Origin: Pycnococcus provasolii
Taxonomy: Eukaryota > Chlorophyta > Pseudoscourfieldiophyceae > Pseudoscourfieldiales > Pycnococcaceae
Direction of reading: 5' to 3'
Length of the DNA: 64,000 bases
Assembly (NCBI GenBank): GCA_938743325.2
Contig: OW568883.1
Span: 186,001 to 250,000, forward strand
Made by a program: the position numbers and the translations under genes. The notes under the pieces are model-generated. The model was given only the letters and a program-made list of their open reading frames with translations. It searched no databases and was not told where the DNA came from. Shown piece by piece: positions 29,065-39,479 of this stretch. Positions within the stretch are counted from its first letter, which is position 1. Each line of letters begins with the position of its first letter.

Positions 29065-30891
29065 TTACCGGCCCGCTTTCGCCTTCTGCTTCTTTCGAAG
29101 GCGTGCACGCATCACAGCCGCTCGGTCGGATGGGTCTATCTCAGTCTCCGGCGCCTCGCCGACACCCATCACGTCGCCGCCGCTGGCACCGGCATCCGCA
29201 ACAGCGTCGCGCGTCTCCAGGAAAAGCATGAGGTCTCGATTCGCCTCCTCCAGCTCGCGCACCTTGGATGCGTGCGCCTCCATGTCACTGCGACGCTCGG
29301 CACGCTCCCTCTCCAGCGCAACAGATGCCTCGACGCTCGATCTTCGTGTTGCCACCGAAAGAGCGCGCTCTTCCTCGAGCTCCGCTTGAATGCGAGCAAG
29401 CGCCGCCTGCGCCACCGAAAGCTGCTGAACCACCGCCGCATGCTTCGCCTTGGAAGAAGCCAGGTCGCGCTGCATCGCCGCGAGCAGCGCAGACGCCTCC
29501 TCGCGTTCTGCGGACGCCGTCTGCGCCGCCTCCGAGAGCCGCTCCTCAAAAAACTCCCGCTGACTCGTGAGCTGGTGTGTCAGAAGCTCGGTATATTCCC
29601 GGTGCATCGCCTCCATCTTGCTATCCATCAGGGCACGCTGAATGTCCGAGGGCTCGCCGGCGCCTCCATCCTTGCCACCACCTAAGCTGCTCCTCAACGA
29701 GCCGTCCTTGCTGCTTCTCAGGTCGCTGTTCTTGTTTGCCGCCGAGCTTCCCGGAAGCTCGCCGCCGCCCGCGCGGGGCGCTGGTGTCGCGGGCGCGATG
29801 CCGTCGTTGTCCGCCGCACCCACCCCGGGAACCTCGAGTACCGCACCGTCCGTCTTGCTGCGCACGAGCCGATGCACGAACTCGTCTCCGACATAGTCCC
29901 ACACGCGCTGCGTTTCAATCTCGAGCGCGTACGCGTGTCCCGACTCCTCCCAGTGGCTTTTCGAGTGCGCGAGCGTGTAGCGCCCGCAACCAACGTAGCC
30001 ACAGATGAGGCAGATCCACAGGCTATCCGAGCTGCCGCACACCTCGCATCGGCTTGAGTGCTGCTTCGCCTCCGATGACGGCATTTCGCAGTAACGGCAT
30101 ACGGGACATCTGATGTCCATCCATCCCTTGAGGCAGAACGCGTGGAACGTGTGGTTGCAGCTGGTGGTGAGTATGCCACTCACAGACTCGTCCAGCCTGT
30201 CGAGACACACAGGACACGTGGGAAGTTCCTGTTGAGGTTGTACGACAGCCGGCGTTTCGCCCTCCGCAGGCGTCGTTGGAGATGGAGTTGCCTCGTCTAC
30301 GTTGACATACTCCACCTTGGCGACGCGCGCAACACGGCATACGAACGGCTCGAGTTCGCTGTACTGCAGTCCGTCGTACGTATCCAAAAATTCCTCCGCG
30401 ACGTCTGGCGTCTCAAAGGTGAGGATCATGAGGTACGTGTCTGCTGAGAGGTCGTCGACATCACCCTCGTTGTCGTTGTCGTTGTCGTTGTTGTCGTTGT
30501 CGTTGTTGTCGTTGTCGTTTTCTCCGTTGTCGTTTTTATTTGGTTGCCTTTCGTTCGTCAGCTGTTTGATGTTCCTAATCTGCGGCAGGTACGCGCCAAT
30601 AAAAGTGCAGAATTCGCTCACGGGCATGTGCGAGGGTACAGCGAGCACGCATAAGGTGTCGGTTGAAGGAGTCGCTTCACTTGTTGACGGCGTTTGCTGT
30701 TGTTGAGCGTCGGCGTTGTGCGTCCTGTATAGGTGCACGCGTCCCCTGGTTAGCGATATGGCAGGGTTTCCTAGCGCGAAGGCCCGCGAGAATGCCTCTT
30801 GTTCCGCCGAGACGTCGTGCTCCGAGCCGCCCCCCTCCCGCGCGCTGGCAGAGGTGACGTCGACGCGCACGTGGAACGCGCTCGTCGACAT
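29065..30891 (-). CDS. BRAP: BRAP2-type RING / UBP-zinc-finger E3 ubiquitin ligase
   Basis: A 608-residue protein with the BRCA1-associated-protein order. The N-terminal BRAP2/RRM-like domain (CVLAVPSHMPVSEFCTFIG, YLMILTFETPDVAEEFLDTYDG) is split by an Asn/Asp repeat. A C3H2C3-type RING follows (CPVCLDRLDES...CNHTFHAFCLKGW...CPVCRYC), then a UBP-type zinc finger (CEVCGSS...ICLICGYVGCGRY...HSKSHWEESGH), then a long C-terminal coiled coil of about 150 residues. BRAP2/IMP ubiquitin ligases bind ubiquitin and restrain Ras/MAPK signalling in animals; the algal role is unknown. The start at 30891 is divergent from the cryptochrome gene, 209 bp away. Confidence 0.93.
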   Translation of the reverse strand: MSTSAFHVRVDVTSASAREGGGSEHDVSAEQEAFSRAFALGNPAISLTRGRVHLYRTHNADAQQQQTPSTSEATPSTDTLCVLAVPSHMPVSEFCTFIGAYLPQIRNIKQLTNERQPNKNDNGENDNDNNDNDNNDNDNDNEGDVDDLSADTYLMILTFETPDVAEEFLDTYDGLQYSELEPFVCRVARVAKVEYVNVDEATPSPTTPAEGETPAVVQPQQELPTCPVCLDRLDESVSGILTTSCNHTFHAFCLKGWMDIRCPVCRYCEMPSSEAKQHSSRCEVCGSSDSLWICLICGYVGCGRYTLAHSKSHWEESGHAYALEIETQRVWDYVGDEFVHRLVRSKTDGAVLEVPGVGAADNDGIAPATPAPRAGGGELPGSSAANKNSDLRSSKDGSLRSSLGGGKDGGAGEPSDIQRALMDSKMEAMHREYTELLTHQLTSQREFFEERLSEAAQTASAEREEASALLAAMQRDLASSKAKHAAVVQQLSVAQAALARIQAELEEERALSVATRRSSVEASVALERERAERRSDMEAHASKVRELEEANRDLMLFLETRDAVADAGASGGDVMGVGEAPETEIDPSDRAAVMRARLRKKQKAKAGR

Positions 30892-31100
30892 ATCGGAATG
30901 GTACCAGGAGGCGCGGAGAAAAAAGAAAGGGCACGGACGAAGCTGCGAACGCGCGGGGTTGGTTTTCCAGTTCGGGGTTGGGGTTGTCGATTTCGGTTTA
31001 GGGGTTTCGCCAACTCTGTCCGGGTCCAGCCTTTCCTTTTCGTTGTGCCCCTCTCCACCACAAACTCGTTTTCGATCCTGTGTCCGTCCCCAAACACGTC
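30892..31100. promoter_or_regulatory. Shared divergent promoter, BRAP2 / cryptochrome
   Basis: Only 209 bp separate the two ATGs. The interval contains GGGTTGGGGTT and TTTAGGGGTTTCG (telo-box-like) at about 30966-31010. Its promoter role is inferred from position. Confidence 0.45.
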
Positions 31101-34100
31101 ATGTCCGCGGCGTCGCTCCTCAAAGCGTGCCTGGCCCCAGACTGCTTCGCATGTTTAAAGAAGACTTGCCACGACCTTAGGCACAAACGCACGACGCCAC
31201 AAGCCTTCGCGCACACTGTCGCAACAATCAGTGCAGGAGCATGCGAAGATACGCACAATACGCCGATAGCCGCCCTGGTTGCGGAACTCCTGGCAGCCAT
31301 GCCTCGGGACAAAGAGTCGGATGAGAGAGACATCAACGAGGCGATCCGACTCATGCAGCAAACGACTCGGAAACACGACGACGACGGCGGCGGCGGCGAC
31401 GACGCAACCGCAGCGTGGGATAAACAAATTGAGGAGATACAAGCCTCCAAGGGTCATGCCGTATCGAAGGCGCAGGCGGCGCGAGCAGCTTCGGCAAGGC
31501 ACATTGGCGACGCGAAGTCTGCCATTGCGAGAGCAAACAAACTTGCCGTCAAGAACGAAGTTCGCACATCACAGACGCGGCACCATCCACAGGCACCGCC
31601 TTCTCCAACCTGCTTTGGCAAGGCACCACCCAAGCCTGGTGAGCTCGCGACGCGTTTCATCCCAACTTCCGTGAGACACCATGAGAAACCTGTCGCCGAC
31701 GCCTGCTGTGAGAATCCAATCATTGTCTGGTTCCGTGTCGGCGACCTGCGCCTCGATGATAATCCATGCCTGTACCATGCTTGTATCGCAGCTGGTGCAC
31801 CGCCGCCACCACCAACAACAACGCTTGACAGTACAGAATTGAGGTTGGATCAAAACAACCAACTTTCCAAGTCAGCTCGAAGGAGGCAAAAGCAGCGCCA
31901 GCAAGCTGCCGTGCACCAGACGAGCCGTCGTTTCGGACGCGCTGTCGTTCCCGTGTTCGTGCTCCCGGCTGACGAGGAGGAGGGCGGTTGGCCAATGGGA
32001 GGCGCGACGCGCTATTATCTTCATCAATCACTACTGAACCTCTCCAAATCTCTGGAATCGCGATTTGGCTGGCACCTCGTCTGCAGACGTGCAGATAGAT
32101 GCGGTGGTTCCACGGCTGTGGCCATGACGAGACTTGTCGAAGAGCTTTCTGCCTCCGCTTTGTACTATTCCCGAGCTTACGAACCGTGGCATTTACGCGC
32201 TGACGACGAGCTTCATCGCCAGCTGGTTGCGAGAGGCGTGGAATGCCGCGCATTCAACAGCCGCTTGCTCTACGAGCCATGGGAGGCGGATCCAGATGCC
32301 AGCGACGAGGCATGCTGGAACTCAGGATACGGGAGTGTGCGATTCTTCCTCAACGGGTGTCATCGCCACAGCGAGCATCCGAACATGCCGCTGCCAATTC
32401 CGCAGTGCCCGCCGCCAGCGCAACGCCCTGCACCGTCTGTACCCTCGTGTGGCATCAACGGGCTTGGCCTAGTCATTTTGCCTCGCATTCCCTCGGATGC
32501 AACGCCGAATGATGCTGGCTTGCACCCGCTCAATGCAAGACAGCGCTACCGCAGAAGTGCATCGATGAAGACACATGACTGGGGCAGGTCCTTCTTCTCT
32601 GAGGAGGCTTGGAGCGCAGGGGAGGGTGCGGCTCTGTCGGCTCTCGACGAGTTTGTACTCGGGGAAGTGGCTGAGGCAACCAAGGAGCTACTTTCCGAGG
32701 TGGCGGGCCAGGCGACGGCGACAGCAACGAGAGGAGGAGGAGGAGGTGGTGGTGGTGGTGGACTCACGGCTTTTGATCAGAAGCACGTACAAGTGGATTC
32801 GCGTGAGGCGGCGGCGCCCGCGTCGTGCGATCGCCATCGTGCCGATGGGAATCACACGAGCCGGCTTTCGCCGCATCTTCGCTTTGGTGAGATTAGCCCG
32901 TAAGCCTACCTCTAACTATCCGTGGCGGATAAACAATAGTCACTAACAACCTACATCACACTAAATAAAACAGGCGGCGTGTGTACTGGGCTGCTCGAAA
33001 CGCGTTAGAGTCTGCAATCGACGCCAAGTCGTCCAAACGCCATGGAAAGGTTGTGACAAGGTCGGTGGCTACATTTCTGCGTCGCCTGGCATGGCGCGAT
33101 TTGGCTTACTGGGCACTGTGGCGTTTCCCTCATATGACATTGTACAGCGTACGCCCTTGGTACGACTTGCAGTGGTGGCATGTGCCCTTCTTCGAACCTG
33201 GCGACGTGGACGTGCAAGCGATGACATCTGGGGATGGCTTGCCACCGACGAGCGTCGTGGTAGCAGTGTCCAAAGTCGCCGCGTCGACGATGCGACCTTA
33301 TCACACCATTCGTCTCAGCCGAAGGCGGAATCTGTTCCAGGCAGAGACGAATGCACATCTGCGAGCTTGGCAGAGCGGTACGACGGGATATCCGCTCGTG
33401 GATGCGGCGATGAAAGAGCTCTGGGTGACTGGGTACATGAACAACTACCTTCGCCACGTCTGCGCCGGCTTTCTCGTCGAGTACCTGGGCATCGACTGGC
33501 GCTTTGGCGCGCTTTGGTTCCACGACACGCTACTCGACGCGGATGTGGCAATTAACAGCGCAATGTGGCAGAATGGTGGGCACAGCGGCGTTGACCAATG
33601 GAATTTCGTCATGCATCCTGTGTATGCTGCCAAGGCATGCGACCCGGAGGGCACTTACGTGAGAAAGTGGATTCCGTCTCTTGCAAGACTTCCGCTGGAA
33701 TTCATTCACGCCCCATGGGAGGCTCCACATCACATCCGTGCCAAGTGTCGACTTAGGCTTGGCCAACGCACCGGCGACTACCCAGAACGAATCGTGACTG
33801 ATCTCGATGCTAGGCTCGACCATAGTGTTCGCAAGGTGGTTGAGCTGCGCAGCAAGTCAAACCTGGGAAGTTTATTTATGCTCCCTGATGGCAATGATGC
33901 GCTTCCTCTCCCTGAGACAGGCAAGCTGGCTAGGGCGATCACACGAGTGGATTACAAGGTGATGAGCAACGTGGCAATCACGAAGCAGACGCCCGCGATG
34001 GCTTGGGACGCTCGACGACGCCACACGAATGACGAGGGTGGATTTGCCGCCGTGATGAATGACGTGGCGAGGACACGCACCGCGGGCATTGTGCCCACCA

Positions 34101-34114
34101 TGCGAGTTGCCTAA
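31101..34114 (+). CDS. Cryptochrome/photolyase-family flavoprotein (one intron)
   Basis: Exons 31101-32899 and 32974-34114 join across a 74-nt GTAAGC...CAG intron and give 979 residues. The joint restores LRFGEISPRRVYWAARN, the FAD-domain consensus. The N-terminal Rossmann part has IIVWFRVGDLRLDDNPCL. The FAD domain has TSRLSPHLRFGEIS, TGYPLVDAAMKEL, YMNNYLRHVCAGFLVEYLG and LDADVAINSAMWQ, which keeps the Asn that faces flavin N5 in photolyases. The first ~200 residues and a Gly/Thr insertion near 540 are unlike typical members. No long cryptochrome-type tail follows. Light-driven DNA repair or blue-light sensing are both possible. The first ATG is used. Confidence 0.9.
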
Positions 34115-34339
34115 TGTAATGATTGCGAAGAAGCTTGTGCTGTACAATGTAATACCAAGACATGTACATAGATAGAGTAGTAGATGTGTGAATGTGAATG
34201 GTGTTAATGGACAACCGTCGTTGGAACCAAGTAAACTCCATTTCCGTTATTGAGTGAGCAATCACAGCGAGAAAAGCGACATCTTTCGTTATTACTTTTC
34301 TTTCTCGAGTGCGCCACACTTCCCCCTTTCGTCACATCG

Positions 34340-35836
34340 TCACGCGCCGTACTCGAGTACGAAGTTGTCCGCTCGTGTCTTCGTCCAGTTGTTCGGGTCA
34401 AACACCAGGAAGCTGCCGCGCTCATAGCGATCTGTCTTTACGCTCGGCTCGGTGTGCGGAACGCGTGCAACCCACGCTCGCAGACCCTTGTGGAAGTACC
34501 ACCCTCGATGTGCGAGCTCCGCTCCGGCGTAGAGCTGCGCCTCGTCACCAGGCATGCTGTAGTAGGCGTAGAATAATGTGTCCGTCTGCAGCCTGGTGAA
34601 GTGGCTTGGCGTCAGACGTGGCGAGGGCAGCATCGTGTAGCACGGAGGTAGGAACCACCCGCGCTCCGAACTTGCCGCAAGCGCTTCGCTCGCAGGCAAC
34701 GGACCCTCCGCCCACGGCCCTGCGAACGAGCGGTGCAATTGCTCTGTGCTGTTCAGGTTCAGGCCAAGCGCCGTCAAGTCGATGCCTAGGCTCAGCTCCG
34801 TCACGTCGCGATCTTCCATCCGAATGACACCGAGCAGGCCGAGCAAGCCGAATCGATCGGACGGTGGAACGGGTGATGTGCTCTCCTTCTTCTTCCCGCC
34901 AGCTGCCACGGCGCCTGGAGGTGCACCTGGCGGAGGTGCGCCCATCAGAGCACCGGGTGGAGGTGCGCCGCCGAGCAAATTCATGTGCTGCTGCTGCTGC
35001 TGTTGTGGTGGTGGTGGAGGCTTGGCGTGCTGCTGCATTTGATGTTGCTGCTGTAGCTGCTGATGCTGCTGTAGATGTTGTAGTTGCTGCTGCTGCATGA
35101 GCTGCTGCGCCTGGTGCTGGGCGGAGGGACCTGGTGACGGAGACTTGCCAGGCAGAGCGGGGAAGTCGGCGCCGTCGTTGACGTTGAAGTCCGGGTTCTC
35201 TCGTCCACCACCTAGCTGGTTTGTTGCACCTTTCTGAACCGTCTGCGCATATGCCCCTAGCTCGCCGTGTAGATTTGCGAACCCAAATCCAAGTCCACCA
35301 GGTGCCGTGTTTGGCGGTGCCCCTGGACGACTGCCCGGTGGTATTGCGCCGACGCCGGATGCCGCCGAGCCGATTCCCAACGTGCCCATGGGTGGACCAC
35401 CTGGTGCACCTGGTGGAGGAGCCCCCGGGCGTCTCTGTGCTGCCGCTGCCGCAGCGGCGGCAGCAGCGGCGGCAGACGATGAGTTGCCGAACGGAAGACC
35501 GCCACCAAGTTGCTGCTGCTGCTGCTGCTGTTGCTGCTGCTGCACGCCACCGAGCGCCCCCTGTAGTCCCGCCGCTCCTATGGGACCACCTGCAAGTACC
35601 CCAGACGTTGGCAGAAGTCCCGTTCCGAGAACGCCTCCTGCCCCTCCGAAGTTGGACGGCAGTGACGGCAGCGCCATAGGATTCCCCGCGGAGATGGATG
35701 ACACGCCCCCCGCCGCCTGTCCCCCAGCTGCTGCGGAGTTGGAGCCGCCGGGCAGTGCGCCGAGGAAGTACGGCGAGAGGCCGAGTCCCGGCGAGTTCGA
35801 GGAGGAGGAGTTGGCGGTTGGCGCTTGCGCAGCCAT
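34340..35836 (-). CDS. CNOT2: CCR4-NOT subunit 2 (NOT2)
   Basis: A 498-residue protein. The N-terminal ~330 residues are low-complexity Gly/Pro/Gln/Ala with Q10 and A12 runs. The C-terminal ~150 residues are the NOT-box (NOT2/3/5) domain: PPSDRFGLLGLLGVIRMED, TALGLNLNSTEQLHRSF, a PCYTMLPS segment, DTLFYAYYSMPGDEAQL, AELAHRGWYFHKGLRAWV. NOT2 binds NOT1 and NOT3/5 in the CCR4-NOT deadenylase, which shortens mRNA poly(A) tails and links to transcription. A 3'-flank motif lies about 85 bp after the stop. It is convergent with the cryptochrome gene. Confidence 0.92.
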   Translation of the reverse strand: MAAQAPTANSSSSNSPGLGLSPYFLGALPGGSNSAAAGGQAAGGVSSISAGNPMALPSLPSNFGGAGGVLGTGLLPTSGVLAGGPIGAAGLQGALGGVQQQQQQQQQQQLGGGLPFGNSSSAAAAAAAAAAAAQRRPGAPPPGAPGGPPMGTLGIGSAASGVGAIPPGSRPGAPPNTAPGGLGFGFANLHGELGAYAQTVQKGATNQLGGGRENPDFNVNDGADFPALPGKSPSPGPSAQHQAQQLMQQQQLQHLQQHQQLQQQHQMQQHAKPPPPPQQQQQQHMNLLGGAPPPGALMGAPPPGAPPGAVAAGGKKKESTSPVPPSDRFGLLGLLGVIRMEDRDVTELSLGIDLTALGLNLNSTEQLHRSFAGPWAEGPLPASEALAASSERGWFLPPCYTMLPSPRLTPSHFTRLQTDTLFYAYYSMPGDEAQLYAGAELAHRGWYFHKGLRAWVARVPHTEPSVKTDRYERGSFLVFDPNNWTKTRADNFVLEYGA

Positions 35837-36306
35837 GGGCGAGCAGGCTAGGAGGCGCCACGCCGCACACCGCTCGTCGAGTCGGAATGGGGGACGAGGT
35901 TCGCGACGACGACGCGGCGCTACTAGGTTTTTTTCCTCGTCGGGGAGTTACTACGGGAGACGAAAAATACCCTCGGCGAACAAGTCGTGCGTCTAGAGCT
36001 GGGAAATGGAAAAAATAGAAGCGACAAAATCGTCCCCATAGAAAAGCCTGATTGATATTGGGGCTTTGCGCGTCTGTTTTTGCGGTTTCTTTCGCACGGT
36101 TGCAATTCGACCCCATACTGGCGAGGGTGTCGCATAGTCGCAGCAGTACAGCAATAACAGCATAGCGACACTCGTTCGGTGAGGCGTGGCATCCCCCTAA
36201 TCGTCGGTGGTAGGGAGGTGCCCCTTCCCCTCCCTCTCCCTCTCCCTCTCCCTCTCCCTCCCTCCCACGTCGCCCTCTGACTCGACTCCACGCTCCGGCC
36301 ACGGCC

Positions 36307-37767
36307 ATGACGACTCAGCGACACGTCACCGCGACGCGTGGCGGGGCGGCCCACCTCCCGTTCCGGCCACTGCTCGCAGCACTGCTCGTAGCAAGCACAC
36401 TCCGGACGTCGCAAGCCGTCGCGGCCGGCGCGCACGCCACAAGACACGTACACGCAAGCTCGGCCGTATGCACCGTAGGAGGGAAAACGGGAGGTGGGTG
36501 CATCTTCCGTCACGTCTGCCTCGCAAAGGCAACAGACGACCGCATAGAGCTGCAGTACTTTGACCCGGACTTGACGACGCCGCAAAACTCTCTGCCACAG
36601 CACCTCCACCTGACCGGATACGTTGGCAGGGCGACGTTCAACAAGCCCATAAGCGCGACCATGAACGTGCGTCGCATCTCCAACTGGCCGCCGAGCATGC
36701 AGGTGGAGGGAAAGGAGTCGGAGTGGCAGCAAGGGACAGGGTTTGTCATGCACAGCAGCTGCTCAATACTAGCGGACAACTACTTTCACGCAATTACGGA
36801 GGAGGGGCCGCTGTTGGCGCGCCTCATGAGCCAGGCGCCGTCGCATGCGCCAAAGCCGTTTACCGTGATCCTTACCAACAAGCCTTGCTTCCAGAAGCCG
36901 TATAGGAACGAATTGAGGCAACTGCTGCTCGGGAATGGGCACGGCGAGCCGGCGAAGTTGATAAAGATGATGAATTTGACGTTGGGAACGAGAATGTGCT
37001 TCACCAAGGTGCTCGCAGGGTTCCTACACGTGACCAACACTCCTGACTACCGCACCTACCTTGAGACGCTCGTGCACACTGCTATTGAACTTCCTAAACG
37101 GCCACCGCTTTCACCACTCGCCGTAACCAAAATGGAACCTCTGCGAGTCTTGATTGTTGACCGCGGAACATCTGCGACAAGGAGGTTCACCAACTCGTCG
37201 GGTGTGCTTGCGGCTGTGCGATCGGCCCTTGGTGACAATTCAGCCGTCGCGCTTATCGATATGGAGAATTTGTCCATCGCATCGCAGGCAGCGCTTATGC
37301 AGTCGACGCACATACTCATTGGGGTGCACGGCAGCGGCTTAACGAACCTAGCCTTCCTGCGTTCTGGCGCGGCGGTCGTTGAGATGGTGCCTGCTGGGCA
37401 GAACAACTCGACGTGCTTTCGCTACCTCATCTCCGCCGTTCCGATGTGCTTGCACCACCGCGTCATCGAGTACAAACCTACTGGAGGATCATTGTCATCG
37501 TCATCGTCGTCGTCGAACATACGTGTGCCTTTGGCAGGTGACTTCGATGCCGACGTTCCGCTGAACGACCTCGAGGAGACGGTGGCGGAGGTGGCCAATC
37601 TCGTTCGTCTTGGCGGAAACGAAGGGTGCCTGAACATTACCACCATGGACAACAACTTGGTGGCCACGCAACTTCTTACGACGTCATCTGATCAAGAAGA
37701 GAGATCTTGTTCTGATACTTCTTCATCATTGGGAGAGCTCTCCTCCTGTGACGCAGTGACTACTTAG
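36307..37767 (+). CDS. GT61-family glycosyltransferase (DUF563)
   Basis: A 486-residue secretory-pathway protein with an N-terminal hydrophobic signal or anchor (PLLAALLVASTL). The GT61 domain shows CSILADNYFHAITEEGPLLARL and, near the C-terminus, the hallmark HILIGVHGSGLTNLAFLRSGA...VVEMVP. GT61 enzymes add xylose, arabinose or GlcNAc to glycans in the ER or Golgi; the donor here is unknown. The last ~65 residues are Ser-rich and poorly conserved. Their coding sequence from 37576 on is part of a segment duplicated at 59327. The 5' flank has a CCCTCT microsatellite (36228-36265). Confidence 0.85.
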   Translation: MTTQRHVTATRGGAAHLPFRPLLAALLVASTLRTSQAVAAGAHATRHVHASSAVCTVGGKTGGGCIFRHVCLAKATDDRIELQYFDPDLTTPQNSLPQHLHLTGYVGRATFNKPISATMNVRRISNWPPSMQVEGKESEWQQGTGFVMHSSCSILADNYFHAITEEGPLLARLMSQAPSHAPKPFTVILTNKPCFQKPYRNELRQLLLGNGHGEPAKLIKMMNLTLGTRMCFTKVLAGFLHVTNTPDYRTYLETLVHTAIELPKRPPLSPLAVTKMEPLRVLIVDRGTSATRRFTNSSGVLAAVRSALGDNSAVALIDMENLSIASQAALMQSTHILIGVHGSGLTNLAFLRSGAAVVEMVPAGQNNSTCFRYLISAVPMCLHHRVIEYKPTGGSLSSSSSSSNIRVPLAGDFDADVPLNDLEETVAEVANLVRLGGNEGCLNITTMDNNLVATQLLTTSSDQEERSCSDTSSSLGELSSCDAVTT

Positions 37768-38520
37768 TGCGTCACAAGATTTACTACATACTGCTGTAAG
37801 ACTATTTTGTTTATAGATTGTACTGTTTAAGACATTGAATACGTACGTTTCCCAATAAATTCATTTCGTTTTGTTTCGTTATCGTTCCACTTTTAGAGAG
37901 AAAAACATGCTCACGCACGCGCTGACCGCGCATGAATTACGCTGGCTAACCCTGTGTTACGCCGTGTGCGTCACAAGAACGAAAGCGGAACGATACTCAT
38001 CAACAAGTTTGATGTTTTGCTCCATAATAATAATAATTATTATTAGAAATCTCGTGTATAGCTGCACTTTATATTATTACCGTGGCCATCATGCGCTGTT
38101 TTTCTTCCAAAAAAAACAAAAAAAAAAACCGGGTCCAGGATTCGAACCTGGGACCTTGAGGTTACCCTAACCCATCTGTTATGAGCCTCTGTAATATATT
38201 TTGATTTTGTCAGGTGTTGTTTTATCGACCTTGGAGAAAAAGTTTCGAAATCTTTACGTACCACGCGCTAACCGCTGCGCTAACCCGGTGCGAATTAGGG
38301 TTTTACTCAGTATGACACTGTATCCCATCTACCTCGTCGTATCAAATACCCAAACAACCAAATCTTATCCTATCCTCCATAGGGCCAACCTACGACGGAA
38401 CCATTCACAAGTCACACCTGAACAAGCAAGACAAGCAAGCAACGATGGTGGCCGCCGCCGCCAACGTGAGCAACGTTCTTCTTCGCTCTCGCCAAGTCGG
38501 CCAAGCAAAGGCACTTGGTA
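37576..38520. repeat. Segmental duplication, copy A (second copy at 59327-60285)
   Basis: About 945 bp: the 3' end of the GT61 gene, the intergenic tRNA-Met gene, and the 5' flank plus first ~22 codons of the DUF1995 gene. It recurs in the same orientation at 59327-60285 with high identity and small indels. Copy A joins two intact genes, so it is the likely source. Confidence 0.92.
38128..38289 (-). tRNA. tRNA-Met(CAT) with two introns, copy A
   Basis: Exons on the minus strand are 38262-38289 (28 nt), 38180-38188 (9 nt) and 38128-38162 (35 nt). Joined, they give 72 nt with a 7-bp acceptor stem (ACCGGGT/ACCCGGT), D stem GCGC/GCGC, anticodon stem TGAGG/CCTCA around loop CTCATAA, and T arm CCAGG-TTCGAAT-CCTGG. 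A box (TAGCGCAGCGG) and B box (GGTTCGAATCC) are good. The 17-nt intron after position 37 is canonical. The other intron (38189-38261, 73 nt, between positions 28 and 29) begins GTACGTAAAG, has CCTGAC 29 nt before its end, and ends ATTACAG, like a spliceosomal intron. A T-run follows at once, so the discriminator base appears to be T. The T-loop is of elongator type. Confidence 0.8.
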
Positions 38521-39479
38521 GACGACGACGGAACCACCAACATGTCCTCAGACGCTGCGCACCTCCTTCTTCTTCTCCCACCTCGTCCTCCTCAGAAGAC
38601 ATCACACCCCCCTCGCCAACGCCGCCACAACCGGCGCGCGACGACGACGTGTTGCCAGACTCACTCGACGACGCCGTCTCGATAAGCGCGGCGCGCACTA
38701 CGCTCGCGCTCAACCAAGGTGTGACGCGATGTATCGTCGAGCTCATCATCCCGGAGCTCTGGGACCCGATCAGCGGGGCGGTGATGGCGGAGAGCGGTGA
38801 CCAGATGCGGCTCTGGGACCTCAGCCGGTCGTTCATCGTCGAGCTGAAGCAGTCCATGGAGGATGCCGGAAACCCGCAGCCGAACGTCCACGTGCTGTAC
38901 CCTGACGAGGGCGTGGCGGCGCTGCTTCGCAACCGGTGGCAGGATGCGGAGTTCACCATCGGATCCATGAACGAGAGAAGGCCGCTGGCGCGGCTGGAAG
39001 ACCGCCCGGATGTCGTCGTAGTCGCCTCGCCTGACCCGCAGTCGCTCGACTCTTTGCAAAATTTGGAGTTGGCGGCGAGCGACATGGCAACGTCTCTGGT
39101 GCTTCTCAACCCTCGGTTGGCGTCCGGCGACGCAGGTATCGGCCTGAACGTGCGCCGCATGCGGCAGAACTTCTTGAACCGCTTCTCTGTCACGTACAGC
39201 CTTCGTCCGATCGAGGACTTTGGCGCGCAGCTGAAGAGATATCCGGAAATGTGGAAAATCTTCTTGGCGGATCCGGAGCTGCCTGGTCGCTACTGCCTCG
39301 CGAAGGAGCTCGTCAACCGCCCCAGCGGCGATGAGATGGAGATGATCATCGACGCTTACGCCAGGAGCGTTCGCGGCGACGAGGAGGATGACGACCAGAA
39401 GGGCGACGCAAGCCCGCTCGACTCTATCATGGCAACCATGCGGTCCGTGCAGCGATTCATGAACCAAATCACCAAATAA
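38445..39479 (+). CDS. DUF1995-domain plastid protein (LPA3-like)
   Basis: A 344-residue protein with a ~70-residue Arg/Ser/Pro-rich transit-like N-terminus. The body is a DUF1995 domain: NQGVTRCIVELIIPELWDP, LWDLSRSFIVELKQSM, VHVLYPDEGVAALL, PDVVVVASPDPQSL, a NPRLASGDAGIGLNVRRMRQ block, and FSVTYSLRPIEDFG. Plant and algal DUF1995 proteins are plastid-located; one, LPA3, assists photosystem II assembly. The specific role here is inferred. Its 5' flank and first ~22 codons are part of the duplicated segment, which fuses them to other sequence at 60213. Confidence 0.82.
   Translation: MVAAAANVSNVLLRSRQVGQAKALGRRRRNHQHVLRRCAPPSSSPTSSSSEDITPPSPTPPQPARDDDVLPDSLDDAVSISAARTTLALNQGVTRCIVELIIPELWDPISGAVMAESGDQMRLWDLSRSFIVELKQSMEDAGNPQPNVHVLYPDEGVAALLRNRWQDAEFTIGSMNERRPLARLEDRPDVVVVASPDPQSLDSLQNLELAASDMATSLVLLNPRLASGDAGIGLNVRRMRQNFLNRFSVTYSLRPIEDFGAQLKRYPEMWKIFLADPELPGRYCLAKELVNRPSGDEMEMIIDAYARSVRGDEEDDDQKGDASPLDSIMATMRSVQRFMNQITK

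Noticed and set aside
34545-36308. A 587-codon ORF on the minus strand overlapping CNOT2
   Set aside because: It is an Arg/Ser/Thr-rich shadow in another frame of the low-complexity CNOT2 coding sequence, with no domain.
38128-38289. A class II tRNA (Ser or Leu) with a long variable arm, suggested by the GGTTA-GGG-TAACC hairpin
   Set aside because: The hairpin lies inside the 17-nt intron; copy B changes it without changing the exons, and the class I Met fold pairs perfectly.
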